A DNA stretch of 64,000 nt from Hymenobacter artigasi (GCF_012275535.1 NZ_JAAVTK010000002.1:333755-397754); one strand, 5' to 3'. Counted from the first letter of the stretch, positions 17,343 through 26,850 are shown. Program-made: numbers and translations. The notes: generated by a model not told the origin, from the letters alone.

Positions 17343-17376
17343 CAACGCGCCTCTGCTCACCCCGTCTGTCTCCACA

Positions 17377-19236
17377 ATGAAATTAGCCCGACTACTGCCC
17401 CTGCTGCTGCTCGCCGGCCTCGCCCGGCCCGCCACCGCGCAAACGACGCCGCTGTACCAACCCCGCGACATCAAAGCCGCCTTCGCCAAAGGCACCCGCA
17501 GCCCCGACGGCCGCCCCGGCCCCAACTACTGGCAGAACCGCGCCCGCTACGATATCACGGTGCAGGCCGCGCCGCCCGCCCGCGACATTCGCGGCCGCGA
17601 AACCATCACCTACTTCAACAACAGCCCCGACACGCTGAAGCAAGTGGTGCTGCGCCTCATCATGAACATTCACCGGCCCGGCGTGTCGCGCGACGGCGAC
17701 GCCTCGCCCGACTACCTCACCACCGGGCTGGTGATTGATACCTTCCGAGTAGCGGGCCAGACCCGGCCCCTGCCGGCTACCGGCACCATTGCGGGCGTGC
17801 GCCTGCCCAAAGCCCTGGCCCCGCACGACTCGGTGAAGTTCGCCGTGGCCTGGCACTTTCCCGTTTCGGTGGAAAGCGGCCGCGAGGGCATGATTGACCC
17901 CACCACCTTCTTCCTGGCCTACTTCTACCCCCGCGTGGCGGTGTACGACGACTACGCCGGCTGGGACCGCCTGCCCTTCGTCGACAGCAAGGAGTTCTAC
18001 AACGATTTCAACGACTATACCCTGCGCGTGCAGGTACCGGACAACTACCTGGTGTGGGCCACCGGCACCCTGCAAAACCCCAAACAGGTGCTGCAGCCAG
18101 CGGCCGCCAAGCTCCTGGCGAAGTCGATGACCAGCGACGCCGTGCTGCACATTGCCACCGCCGCCGATTTGGCCAAGAAAAACATCACCGCCCAGCAGCC
18201 GATTAACACCTGGGTCTGGACTGCGAAGGACATCTCGGACGTGACCTTCGGCTTGAGCGACCATTACGTGTGGGACGCCGCCAGCGTCATCGTCGATGCC
18301 AAGGCCAAGCGCCGCGCCAGCGTGCAGGCCGCCTATGCCGATTCGACGGTCGATTTCCGGCAGTCGGTGAAGAATGCGCAGTACGCGCTGGGCTGGTTCT
18401 CGAACCCCGCCAACTGGCCCGGCGTGGCCTACCCCTTCCCCAAAATGACGGCTTTCCAGGGCTTCGCCGACATGGAATACCCGATGATGGTGAACGACAG
18501 CCCGCAGAAGGACCCCAAGTTCGCGCAGTTCGTGCAGGACCACGAAATCGCGCACACCTACTTCCCCTTCTACATGGGCATCAACGAAAGCCGCTACGCC
18601 TACATGGACGAGGGCTGGGCCACCACGTTCGAACTGCTCATCGGCCGCACCGAAAACGGGGTGGAAGCCGCCGACAAGCTCTACAAGCAGTTTCGTGTGA
18701 ACCGCTGGATTCACGATGCCGCCACGGCCCAGGACCTGCCCATCATCACACCCAGCAGCGAGCTAAAGGCCGGCTACGGCAACAACGCCTACGGCAAGCC
18801 TTCCCTCAGCTATTTGGCATTGAAGGACATGCTCGGCGATGCGCTCTTCAAAAAAGCCCTGCACGAATACATGGACCGCTGGCACGGCAAGCACCCCATT
18901 CCGTGGGACTACTTCAACTCGATGAGCAGCGCCAGCGGCCAGGATTTGAGCTGGTTTTTCAACAACTGGTTTTTCACTAATAATTACATCGACCTGGCCG
19001 TGACGGCCAGCGGCAGCACCGTCACCGTCCAGAATATCGGCGGCTTCGCGGTGCCTTTCGATGTGAACGTGGAGTACACTGATGGCACCAAAGAAACCCT
19101 GCACCAGTCGCCCGCCGTGTGGCAGGCCAACCAGAAGCAAGCCACCATCACGGTGAAAAAGCCAGTGAAATCGGTGAAGCTCGACGGTGGGATTTTCATG
19201 GATGCCAACGAGAAGGACAACTCGTTTGGGGCATAA
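17377..19236 (+). CDS. Exported M1 family metallopeptidase
   Basis: The 619-residue zinc peptidase starts at the ATG at 17377 with signal peptide MKLARLLPLLLLAGLARPATA. The N-terminal beta-domain contains ARYDITVQAAPPARDIRGRE. The substrate-side motif is FADMEYPMMV in place of GAMEN. The zinc site is HEIAH, with the third ligand glutamate in YMDEGWATTFE. A C-terminal Ig-like region follows, with ITVKKPVKSVKLDGG. It is periplasmic or cell-surface, trimming peptides or proteins. It has a candidate promoter box upstream and a hairpin downstream before pit. A second M1 peptidase is at 45464-47128. Confidence 0.94.
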   Translation: MKLARLLPLLLLAGLARPATAQTTPLYQPRDIKAAFAKGTRSPDGRPGPNYWQNRARYDITVQAAPPARDIRGRETITYFNNSPDTLKQVVLRLIMNIHRPGVSRDGDASPDYLTTGLVIDTFRVAGQTRPLPATGTIAGVRLPKALAPHDSVKFAVAWHFPVSVESGREGMIDPTTFFLAYFYPRVAVYDDYAGWDRLPFVDSKEFYNDFNDYTLRVQVPDNYLVWATGTLQNPKQVLQPAAAKLLAKSMTSDAVLHIATAADLAKKNITAQQPINTWVWTAKDISDVTFGLSDHYVWDAASVIVDAKAKRRASVQAAYADSTVDFRQSVKNAQYALGWFSNPANWPGVAYPFPKMTAFQGFADMEYPMMVNDSPQKDPKFAQFVQDHEIAHTYFPFYMGINESRYAYMDEGWATTFELLIGRTENGVEAADKLYKQFRVNRWIHDAATAQDLPIITPSSELKAGYGNNAYGKPSLSYLALKDMLGDALFKKALHEYMDRWHGKHPIPWDYFNSMSSASGQDLSWFFNNWFFTNNYIDLAVTASGSTVTVQNIGGFAVPFDVNVEYTDGTKETLHQSPAVWQANQKQATITVKKPVKSVKLDGGIFMDANEKDNSFGA

Positions 19237-19310
19237 GGGCTCAGGAAGTAGATAACATTTCGGTAACACTTCCAAACCAACGGCCCCGCAAACGCCGTAG
19301 TTTGCCTTGC

Positions 19311-19345
19311 AATTCCCGTTCGCGCGTGGCGCGAGCGGGAATTTT
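19311..19345 (+). terminator. Hairpin with T-run between M1 peptidase and phosphate transporter
   Basis: AATTCCCGTTCGCGC pairs with GCGCGAGCGGGAATT (one G-T), followed by TTTTTG. It works as a terminator for the M1 gene 75 bp upstream. A weak promoter-like GTAGTTTG lies at 19297-19304, so the hairpin could instead fall in the leader of the transporter. Confidence 0.75.
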
Positions 19346-19368
19346 TGCATCTATCCTTTTCTGCTTCT

Positions 19369-20481
19369 ATGCTGCTAATTCTCCTATTCCTGGCGGTACT
19401 GCTGCTGACGTATTCCAACGGCGCCAACGATAACTTCAAGGGCGTGGCCACGCTCTGGGGCAGCGGTACGCTGGCCTACCGCCCGGCGCTGGTGCTGGCC
19501 ACGGTGGCCACGTTTGCCGGCTCGGTGTGCTCGTATTTCTTTGCTGAGGAGCTGATTAAGAACTTTTCGGGCAAGGGGTTGGTGCCCGATGAAATCATCG
19601 GGTCGGTGGCGTTTGTGCTGGCGGTGGCGCTGGGCGCGGCCCTCACCGTGCTGCTGGCCACACGCTACGGCTTCCCGGTTTCGACCACCCACGGGCTGGT
19701 GGGCGCGCTGGTGGGCGCGGGGCTGGTGGCAGTAGGCCCAGCGGTGAATTTCGCCAAGCTGGGCAGCACGTTTTTCCTGCCGCTGGTGGCCGGGCCGGTG
19801 CTGGCCGTGGGCCTGGGCAGCCTGGTGTACGTGCTGTTCCGGCAGGGCCGGCGGGCGGCGGGCATCACCGAAGAAAGCTGCGTGTGCGTGGGCGAAACCT
19901 GGGTGCCGGTAGCCAGCGCGCCCACGGCCGCCTTCACGGCGCTGCCCACGCTGCAAGGCCACGTAGCCACTCCCGCCGAGTGCCAGAACCTCTACCAGGG
20001 CCGGTTTCTGGGCCTCGATTTCCAACCCCTAATCAACGGCCTGCACTACGCCAGCGCGGCGGCCATGAGCTTCGCCCGCGGCCTCAACGACACGCCCAAG
20101 CTGCTGGGCCTGCTGCTGGTGTGCAAGTTTTTCCAGATGCCCGTGAACGTGCTCATCCTGGCCGTGGCCATGGCCATCGGCGGCTGGCTGAACGCCCGCA
20201 AGGTGGCCGACACCATGAGCAAGAAGATTTCCAAACTCAACCACGGCCAGGGTTTCACCGCCAACCTGGTGACCAGCGCGCTGGTGATTTTCGCCAGTAA
20301 GCTGGGCCTGCCGGTATCTACCACCCATGTGTCGGTGGGCAGCATCTACGGCATCGGGCTGGTGAACGGCACGGCTAACTCGAAGGAAATCGCCAAAATC
20401 GGCCTGTCGTGGCTGCTCACGCTGCCGGTGGCGGCGCTGCTGAGCGCGGGGGTTTATGCGGTGATTAGGGCTTTTGGCTGA
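19369..20481 (+). CDS. Inorganic phosphate transporter, PiT family
   Basis: The 370-residue inner-membrane permease, probably Pi:H+ symport as divalent metal-phosphate, has the family's inverted duplication. The first half has TYSNGANDNFKG and FPVSTTHGLVGALVGAG; the second half has FARGLNDTPK and LPVSTTHVSVGSIYGIG. About ten membrane helices are visible, with a cytoplasmic loop (about residues 155-220) between the halves that contains ESCVCVGETW. The start is the ATG at 19369 because NGAND must follow closely; eight upstream residues are possible but add nothing. No phoU/DUF47 partner is adjacent, which is unusual for Bacteroidota pit genes. Confidence 0.95.
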   Translation: MLLILLFLAVLLLTYSNGANDNFKGVATLWGSGTLAYRPALVLATVATFAGSVCSYFFAEELIKNFSGKGLVPDEIIGSVAFVLAVALGAALTVLLATRYGFPVSTTHGLVGALVGAGLVAVGPAVNFAKLGSTFFLPLVAGPVLAVGLGSLVYVLFRQGRRAAGITEESCVCVGETWVPVASAPTAAFTALPTLQGHVATPAECQNLYQGRFLGLDFQPLINGLHYASAAAMSFARGLNDTPKLLGLLLVCKFFQMPVNVLILAVAMAIGGWLNARKVADTMSKKISKLNHGQGFTANLVTSALVIFASKLGLPVSTTHVSVGSIYGIGLVNGTANSKEIAKIGLSWLLTLPVAALLSAGVYAVIRAFG

Positions 20482-20497
20482 TAATGAACGTCGGGCT

Positions 20498-20646
20498 GGC
20501 TGGCGCGCGTCTGCGACGCGTGCCGGCTGGGTTCGAGCCTGTGGCTCGGGCACTGAACAATAGTTGAACAACAATTATCCCAATTACTCCAGTCCCGAGC
20601 CACAGGCTTGAACCCAGTCGGCACGCGTCGCAGACGCGCGCCAGCC
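20498..20646. repeat. Very long inverted repeat, 53-bp arms
   Basis: The left arm 20498-20550 and right arm 20594-20646 are complementary over 53 bp with only two differences, both G-T pairs, around a 43-bp AT-richer loop. It occupies nearly the whole gap between the phosphate transporter stop and the TonB receptor start (15 bp away). There is no T-run. Confidence 0.92.
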
Positions 20647-20660
20647 ATTACTTCTCAATC

Positions 20661-23600
20661 GTGAAACACCTCTTCCTTTTCCTCCTCCTTGTCCTCCCGC
20701 TCCTCACCCGCGCTCAGGTCACGACCAGCGTATTTGAGGGCACTGTTACCACCGCTAAAGGCGAGGGCATTCCCGGGGCCACGGTGGTGCTTACGCACGA
20801 GCCCACGGGCACCCGCAGCGGCACGCAGTCGGAACCCGACGGTAAGTTTTTGCTGAACAACCTGAAGCCCGGCGGGCCCTACACCGTGCAGGTAACCTAC
20901 GTGGGGTACACCGGTCAAAGTCGCGAGGGCCTGACCCTGAGCCTGGGCAAGGTGACGCGCCAGACGTTTGCACTGGTGGAAGCGGCTACGGAGCTGGGCG
21001 AAGTAGCCGTGACCGGCCGCAAGGGCGACCCCTTCGCCGCCGACAAAAACGGGCAGAGCTACCACCTCAGCCGCGAGGCCATCCAGGGCGTGCCCACGGT
21101 GAACCGCAGCCTGAGCGACCTCACGAAGCTGATGCCGCAAGGCAACAAGAACTCGTTTGGCGGCACCAACTACCGCTTCAATAACCTGAGCATTGACGGC
21201 ATGGCGACCAACGACGTGCTGGGCTTCCAGGAGCCGGCGAGCGGGGCGGGCGGCACGGTGGCCTCGGGCACGCCGGGGGCGCTGGCGGGCACCCAGCCCA
21301 TTTCCATCGATGCCATTGATGAGATGCAGGTGGTGATTTCGCCCTTCAACGTGACGCTGGGCAACTTCACGGGCGCCAACATCAACGCCGTGACCAAGAG
21401 CGGCACCAACCGCCTAGCCGGTACCGTGTACAGCTTCGCCCGCAACCAGCTCATTACCGGCCGCAGCGTGGATGCCGAGCACAAGCCGATTGAGAATTAC
21501 TATGACATTCAGTCGGGCGCGAGCCTGGGCGGAGCCATCATCAAAAACCGCCTGTTTTACTTCGCCAACTACGAAAACCAACGCCGCGAAGAGCCCGTGC
21601 TCTTTGCCCCCGGCGAGCCCGGCGCCATCGTGCCCATCGAGGTAGCGAAGCAAATCAGCGACAAGCTGAAAAACCAGTACGGCTACGACCCCGGCACTTA
21701 CGGCGCGGCCAACGTGCAGCGCAACAGCGACAAGTTTCTGCTGCGCCTCGACTACAACATCTCGGACAAGCACCGCCTGAGCCTGCGCGACAACTTCGTG
21801 GTGGGCCACGCCGACAACCTCGAACGCTCGGCCAACATCCTCAACTTCGGCAACCAGGGTTTCCGGCACAACAGCCGCACCAACAGCCTGGTGGCCGAGC
21901 TGAAAAGCACCTTCAACAACCACGTTTCGAACCAGCTGATTGCGGGCCTGAACACCGTGACCGAGAGCCGCACCTACGACGGCCGCATCTTCCCGCACCT
22001 CGAAATCAACTACAACACGTCGACCTCGATTTTTGCCGGTACCTACCGCGAGGCCGCCGTGTACGGCTCGGGCCTGAGCACCACGCAAATCACCGATAAC
22101 CTGACGATTTTCCGGAACCGCCACACCATCACGCTGGGCACCAGCAACGAGTTGAACAGCATCAAGTACCGCTTCCTGACGGCTTTTAACGGCCGCTGGC
22201 AGTACTCGTCGGTCGATGCCTTTTTGCAGGACAAGCCCAACCGGGTGCGCGGCGTGTACAACATCCAGAACAACGACCCCGACTACAACCGCAGTATCCC
22301 CTCGGCCGATTTCCGGGCCTTCCTGCTGAGCGCCTACGCCCAAGACGACTACCAGGTAAGCAACCGCCTGAGTGTGCAGGTGGGCCTGCGCGTGGACATG
22401 CAGCTGCACCCCGACAAGGTGCCCACTAACCCCGAAGTGGCCCGTGACGCGGCTTTCAATCAGTACCAGAACAAGTTTGGCGGCGTGCCGCAGTTCAACC
22501 CCCGCGCCGCGTTCAACCTCACCCTCAACGAGGCCAACACCGTGCAGCTGCGCGGCGGCACGGGCCTGTTCACGGGCCGCATCCCGTTTGTGTGGTACGC
22601 CTACGCGCACTACGTGTCGGGCGACCCTTACCACAACATTGACTACAAGCCGGCCAGCGGCGCGGTGCTGCCCATTGCTGAGAACCTGGCTAACCTGCAG
22701 AGCCTGCAGCCCGGCCTGGCCGAAATCAACCTGATTGACAACGACTTCAAGCTGCCCCGCGACTGGAAGTCGTCGCTGGCCGTGGACGTGAAATTGCCCT
22801 GGGAGATGAGCTTCACGGCCGAAGGGCTGGTGTCGAAAGTGGTGTCGGGGGTATTGTTTCAGTCCCTGAATTTCAAGGATAACAAGGCCACTTTCGCGGG
22901 GGCTGATAACCGGCCGTACTACACCACCACGGGCAACGCGGCCAAGATTGACCCGAATTTCACCAACGTATTCGTGATGACGAACACGAGCAAGGGCTAC
23001 AACTACAACGCCACGTTCACGCTGGCCAAGCGCATCCCCAACCGCCTCGACGCCTCACTGGGCTACAGCTACGGCGTGAGCCGCGACGTGGTGAACGGCG
23101 TGCGCGTGTCGCCGGCCGCCAACTATGAGTGGAACCAGTCGCTGGTGGCCAACGACCCCGCCCTGGCCTACTCCAACTTCGACTTGCGCCACAAATTCAT
23201 CGGCAACCTGGCCTACACCGTGCCGGTGAAGGACAAGTTCAGCCTGAGCGCCAACCTGATTTACATTGCCCGCTCGGGCAGCCCCTTCTCCTTCGTGTAC
23301 GAGGGCGACGTGAACCGCGACGGCTCGGCCAAAAACGACCTCGTGTTCGTACCCGCCGATGCCTCGCAAATCCAGCTGGCCGACATCACCAACGCTCAGG
23401 GCACGGTGCTGGTATCGGCCCAGCAGCAGTACGCGCAGCTCGACCAGTACATCGCCAACGACGCCTACCTCTCAACGCGCCGCGGCACCTACGCCGAGCG
23501 CAACGCCGCCCGCACCCCCTGGACCCAGCAGCTCGACCTGCGCCTCATCGCCAAAGTGCCCCTCACCAAAACCGGCTCGCAGCGCCTCGAAGTGTCATTC

Positions 23601-23825
23601 GATTTCATCAACCTCGGCAACCTCCTCAACCGCGAATGGGGCCTGCAATACTTCGTGCCCAACCTCAACAACTCGGGCTACGCCCTGATGGATTTCGTGA
23701 AAATCGACGCGGTGAAAAACCAGCCGGTGTTCCAGTTCCGCAACCCCACCAGCACGCCCTGGCAGACGGACCCCATCAACTCGCGCTGGCAGGGACAGGT
23801 GGGCGTTCGGTATGTGTTTAACTAA
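20661..23825 (+). CDS. TonB-dependent receptor (Oar-like) with carboxypeptidase-regulatory domain
   Basis: The 1054-residue outer-membrane receptor starts at a GTG at 20661; the signal peptide KHLFLFLLLVLPLLTRAQ follows directly and no ATG fits. A carboxypeptidase-like beta-sandwich (about 24-110, with GEGIPGATVVLTHEPTGTRS) precedes the plug (about 118-250, with FGGTNYRFNNLSIDGMATND) and a 22-strand barrel typical of Oar/OmpA-related receptors. The end is VGVRYVFN, with terminal aromatic-hydrophobic residues. The ligand is unknown. No SusD-like partner follows, so it is not a standard polysaccharide-utilisation pair. A nested terminator/inverted repeat follows the stop. Confidence 0.95.
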   Translation: MKHLFLFLLLVLPLLTRAQVTTSVFEGTVTTAKGEGIPGATVVLTHEPTGTRSGTQSEPDGKFLLNNLKPGGPYTVQVTYVGYTGQSREGLTLSLGKVTRQTFALVEAATELGEVAVTGRKGDPFAADKNGQSYHLSREAIQGVPTVNRSLSDLTKLMPQGNKNSFGGTNYRFNNLSIDGMATNDVLGFQEPASGAGGTVASGTPGALAGTQPISIDAIDEMQVVISPFNVTLGNFTGANINAVTKSGTNRLAGTVYSFARNQLITGRSVDAEHKPIENYYDIQSGASLGGAIIKNRLFYFANYENQRREEPVLFAPGEPGAIVPIEVAKQISDKLKNQYGYDPGTYGAANVQRNSDKFLLRLDYNISDKHRLSLRDNFVVGHADNLERSANILNFGNQGFRHNSRTNSLVAELKSTFNNHVSNQLIAGLNTVTESRTYDGRIFPHLEINYNTSTSIFAGTYREAAVYGSGLSTTQITDNLTIFRNRHTITLGTSNELNSIKYRFLTAFNGRWQYSSVDAFLQDKPNRVRGVYNIQNNDPDYNRSIPSADFRAFLLSAYAQDDYQVSNRLSVQVGLRVDMQLHPDKVPTNPEVARDAAFNQYQNKFGGVPQFNPRAAFNLTLNEANTVQLRGGTGLFTGRIPFVWYAYAHYVSGDPYHNIDYKPASGAVLPIAENLANLQSLQPGLAEINLIDNDFKLPRDWKSSLAVDVKLPWEMSFTAEGLVSKVVSGVLFQSLNFKDNKATFAGADNRPYYTTTGNAAKIDPNFTNVFVMTNTSKGYNYNATFTLAKRIPNRLDASLGYSYGVSRDVVNGVRVSPAANYEWNQSLVANDPALAYSNFDLRHKFIGNLAYTVPVKDKFSLSANLIYIARSGSPFSFVYEGDVNRDGSAKNDLVFVPADASQIQLADITNAQGTVLVSAQQQYAQLDQYIANDAYLSTRRGTYAERNAARTPWTQQLDLRLIAKVPLTKTGSQRLEVSFDFINLGNLLNREWGLQYFVPNLNNSGYALMDFVKIDAVKNQPVFQFRNPTSTPWQTDPINSRWQGQVGVRYVFN

Positions 23826-23838
23826 TCTGCACGCGGGT

Positions 23839-24015
23839 CACCTCACCCCCTGACCCCCTCTCCCGTGGAGAGGGGGAACCGGTTCGGCTCCTGACATTTC
23901 ATTTACCCGAAAAGCACAAAGCCCGCTGACAGCGGGCTTTGTGCTTTTCCAAAAAATTCGTTGCGGCAAGACCGGTTCCCCCTCTCCGCGGGAGAGGGGG
24001 TCAGGGGGTGAGGTG
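23839..24015. repeat. Inverted repeat enclosing a terminator
   Basis: Arms at 23839-23884 and 23971-24015 are complementary over about 45 bp and very C/G-skewed (CACCTCACCCCCTGACCCCC and its complement, then an internal CTCTCC/GGAGAG step). The 86-bp interior contains the hairpin terminator at 23910-23948. It sits between convergent genes. Confidence 0.88.
23910..23948. terminator. Bidirectional terminator between TonB receptor and thioesterase
   Basis: An 18-bp perfect stem (AAAAGCACAAAGCCCGCT and its complement) has a 3-nt loop, with A-run and T-run at the two ends, between two convergent genes. It lies inside the larger inverted repeat. Confidence 0.9.
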
Positions 24016-24026
24016 AACGTGGAGGG

Positions 24027-24551
24027 CTACTCTACCCCTCCCGCGCTACGCCGCTGTTTCTTCAGCTCCTGGCGCACCTCCTTCACGCGTTCGTCGAAGC
24101 CGTCGGGGTCGTAGCTCACGCCGTCCACGTCGAGTTGTTCGAGCAGGTCCATCAGGTCGTTGGCGTGGTCGGTGCGGGTGCCGGCGGGCATGGTTACGAA
24201 GGTCATTTCCGACCACAACAGGGCCAGCAGGCGGGTGCCGTCCTCGTTGCGCATCTGCATTTCGAGCACCAGGTTGGAGTTGTCGAAATGGATGAGCTGG
24301 CTCAGAATGCGTACCGTGGTGCCTTGGTTGGCCGGCTTGAGGTAGCTGATGTGGTGCTTGGTGATGACCCAGGCGGCCTTTTGCTCGCGGGCCAGCTCGC
24401 CCATGTTCAGGGAGTAGTGCGCGGTGGTGTGGTCTTCGCGGGCGTTGAGGAAGTAATCGAAGTAGCGGGAGTTGTTGAGGTGGCCCAGCATGTCGCAATC
24501 CTGGAAATAGATGCGGTGCGTGGTTTCGGGCGTTTGGATGAGGCGGGACAT
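24027..24551 (-). CDS. Acyl-CoA thioesterase-like protein (4HBT hotdog family)
   Basis: The 174-residue hotdog-fold protein contains TTHRIYFQDCDMLGHLNNSR, the 4HBT signature with D-x-x-x-H-x-N near residue 20. The core strands AWVITKHHISYLKPANQGTTV and LVLEMQMRNEDGTRLLALLW follow. The aspartate and histidine suggest an active thioesterase hydrolysing acyl-CoA, or acting as a hydroxybenzoyl-CoA-type enzyme. The C-terminal 40 residues are charged and helical. A GACCTTTG box at 24575-24582 could drive it with a 24-nt leader. It converges on the TonB receptor gene. Confidence 0.9.
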   Translation of the reverse strand: MSRLIQTPETTHRIYFQDCDMLGHLNNSRYFDYFLNAREDHTTAHYSLNMGELAREQKAAWVITKHHISYLKPANQGTTVRILSQLIHFDNSNLVLEMQMRNEDGTRLLALLWSEMTFVTMPAGTRTDHANDLMDLLEQLDVDGVSYDPDGFDERVKEVRQELKKQRRSAGGVE

Positions 24552-24592
24552 GAGCAGCGGGGTATTTAGGCCGGCAAAGGTCGGTATTCAGA

Positions 24593-24704
24593 ACGTCATG
24601 CCGAGCAGAGCCGAGGCATCTCGCGTGCTTCCACTAATCAATGCCGTTTTCACGATTGAATTACTGCAGCACGCGAGATGCCTCGGCTGCGCTCGGCATG
24701 ACGT
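24593..24704. repeat. Long inverted repeat, 37-bp arms
   Basis: Arms 24593-24629 and 24668-24704 match as reverse complements with two differences, both beginning or ending in ACGTCATGCCGAGC. The loop of 38 bp is AT-richer. It lies between divergent thioesterase and GMC oxidoreductase genes, where no terminator is expected. Confidence 0.9.
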
Positions 24705-24798
24705 CCGACCCTCCGACCCTCCGACCCCAAAAATTACTCGGCACGCCTAACATATTGCGGAAAAACCCTTACCTTTTACCACCTCAAATTCCCACCGC

Positions 24799-26805
24799 AT
24801 GTTCTCGCTTACTCCCGCTCGCTCCGCCGTCCTTTTGGCCTTGGCCGACACCTTTATTCCGCCGCTGCCCGATGGCAGTCCCCCCGGCTCGGCCGGCGTG
24901 AGCCTGGAGAAGCTGGAGGCCGCCATACGGGAGCAGCCGGAAGGGGCGCAGGCGGAGTTTGGCCAGTTGCTCGATTTGCTGGAAAAGCCGGTGCTCGGCC
25001 TCACCTGGTTCGGGCCGCTGAAACCGTTTCGCAAGCTCGATGCGGAGCAGCGCGAGCACCTGTTGCAAAGCTGGGCCACCAGCAAGCTGCCGCAGCTGCG
25101 CAAGGGCTTCAACGCCTTGCGCAAGCTGTGCGTGCTGCTGTACTACGGCGGCAGCATGGCCGAGATGCCGGCAGCCTGGGGCTTCGTTGGCTACCCCGGC
25201 CCCGATGAAAAGCCCGTGGATTCGCCCAAGCCCATTCATACCCTGCACCCCACAGAAGACACTGTTTACGAGTGTGATGTACTGATAATCGGCAGCGGCG
25301 CGGGCGGCGGCGTGGTGGCCGGCGAGCTGGCCGAAGCCGGGTTCGATGTGCTGGTTATCGAAAAAGGCCCTTATTGCCACGGCTGCGACTTTACCCAGCG
25401 CGAAGTAGACATGCTGGGCACGCTCTACGACGCCAAGGGCACCCTTAGCACCCAGGACGGCAGCATTGGCATCCTGGCCGGCTCCTGCCTGGGCGGTGGC
25501 ACCACCGTAAACTGGGCCGGGGCCTTCCGCACCCCCGACTACGTGCTGCAGGAATGGGCCCGCGAGCACGCCGCGCCCCATTTCACCACCCTCGAATTCA
25601 AGGAAAGCATCAACGCCGTGGCCCGCACCATTGGCGTGAACACCAACTATGCCCGCCACAACGGCCAGAACCAGGCCCTGTGGGACGGCTCCACGAAACT
25701 GGGCCAGGAAGTGAAGCTGATTCCGCGCAACGAAAAGGGCCTGACCGATTCCGACGCGCACTTCCGCAGCCTGGGCTACACCTCGCTGGGCGACGCCCAC
25801 GGCATCAAACAGGGCACGCTGAACACCTACCTGCTCACGGCTTTTGAGCACGGCGCCCGTATTCTGGCCGACACCAAAGTGGACCGCGTGACCATCAGCC
25901 AGGGCCGCGCTACCGGCGCGGTAGCCGTGCACACCACCGCCGACGGCCGCCAAATACCCATCAACGTGAAAGCCAGGCGCGTGGTAGTGGCCGGCGGAGC
26001 CATCCAGACGCCCGCACTGCTACTGCGCTCCGGCCTGAAGCACCCGCACCTAGGCCGCCACCTGCACCTGCACCCCACCGTGGTGGTAGGGGCCCGCTAC
26101 CCCCACGCCATGAACTCCTGGCACGGCCCCAGCATGAGCGTGGTGAACGATACCTACACCATGCTGCACGGCACCAACTTCGGGGCCAAGCTCGAAACGC
26201 CCCCCACCCACCCCGGCCTGCTGAGCATGGTGCTGCCCTGGCTATCGGGCCGGCAGCACCACGAGCTGCTGCGCGACGCCAGCCACCTCGGCTCGTTCAT
26301 CGTGCTCACCCGCGACCGCGACGGGGGCCGGGTGAGCATCGACAAAAATGGCGCGCCGCTGATTGACTACACGCTGTCGGAGTTCGACCGCGCCAATATG
26401 CTGGAAGGCGTGCGCGCCGCCGCGCAAATCCACGTGGCGGCCGGGGCCGAAAAAGTGTACCTGCCCCACGGCACCCTGCCCACGCTGCTCACCAAAGACG
26501 GCGTGCTCCAAAACCCCGACGTGCTCGACGGGCTCCCGCACCTGAGCTGGAAATCCAATCAGTTCGGCCTCTACAGCGCCCACCAGATGAGCACCTGCCG
26601 CATGGGCGGCGACGCCGCCACCCACCCTCTCAAGCTCAACGGCGAAACCGTGGAGGTGCAAAACCTCTTCGTGGCCGACGGCTCGGCCTTCCCGGCGTGC
26701 AGCGGCGTAAACCCCATGCTCACCATCATGGCGCTGGCCCACTTCACGGCCCAGGGCCTGAAGGCCGGCCGGCCGGTGGCAGCGCAGGCGGCGGCCATGC
26801 CCTGA
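24799..26805 (+). CDS. GMC family oxidoreductase (alcohol oxidase-like)
   Basis: The 668-residue flavoprotein has an N-terminal helical extension of about 150 residues, as in long-chain fatty alcohol oxidases. The FAD dinucleotide-binding motif VLIIGSGAGGGVVAGELAEA is at about 155-175, then GSCLGGGTTVNWAGAFRTP and the C-terminal HQMSTCRMGGD. VADGSAFPACSGVNPMLTIM contributes the end of the FAD domain. It has no signal peptide. It probably oxidises a lipid or sugar alcohol in the cytoplasm or at the inner membrane; the substrate is not readable from motifs. The ATG at 24799 fits the family start. Confidence 0.93.
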   Translation: MFSLTPARSAVLLALADTFIPPLPDGSPPGSAGVSLEKLEAAIREQPEGAQAEFGQLLDLLEKPVLGLTWFGPLKPFRKLDAEQREHLLQSWATSKLPQLRKGFNALRKLCVLLYYGGSMAEMPAAWGFVGYPGPDEKPVDSPKPIHTLHPTEDTVYECDVLIIGSGAGGGVVAGELAEAGFDVLVIEKGPYCHGCDFTQREVDMLGTLYDAKGTLSTQDGSIGILAGSCLGGGTTVNWAGAFRTPDYVLQEWAREHAAPHFTTLEFKESINAVARTIGVNTNYARHNGQNQALWDGSTKLGQEVKLIPRNEKGLTDSDAHFRSLGYTSLGDAHGIKQGTLNTYLLTAFEHGARILADTKVDRVTISQGRATGAVAVHTTADGRQIPINVKARRVVVAGGAIQTPALLLRSGLKHPHLGRHLHLHPTVVVGARYPHAMNSWHGPSMSVVNDTYTMLHGTNFGAKLETPPTHPGLLSMVLPWLSGRQHHELLRDASHLGSFIVLTRDRDGGRVSIDKNGAPLIDYTLSEFDRANMLEGVRAAAQIHVAAGAEKVYLPHGTLPTLLTKDGVLQNPDVLDGLPHLSWKSNQFGLYSAHQMSTCRMGGDAATHPLKLNGETVEVQNLFVADGSAFPACSGVNPMLTIMALAHFTAQGLKAGRPVAAQAAAMP

Positions 26806-26822
26806 TGCACCCCGCCAGGCTT

Positions 26823-26830
26823 TACCTTTG
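26823..26830 (+). promoter_or_regulatory. -7 box TACCTTTG before the glycosyltransferase-like gene
   Basis: A perfect TAnnTTTG match, 17 bp after the GMC stop and 20 bp before the ATG at 26851. It makes independent transcription of the downstream gene plausible. Confidence 0.5.
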
Positions 26831-26850
26831 GGCCCGATTTTAGGCACTTC

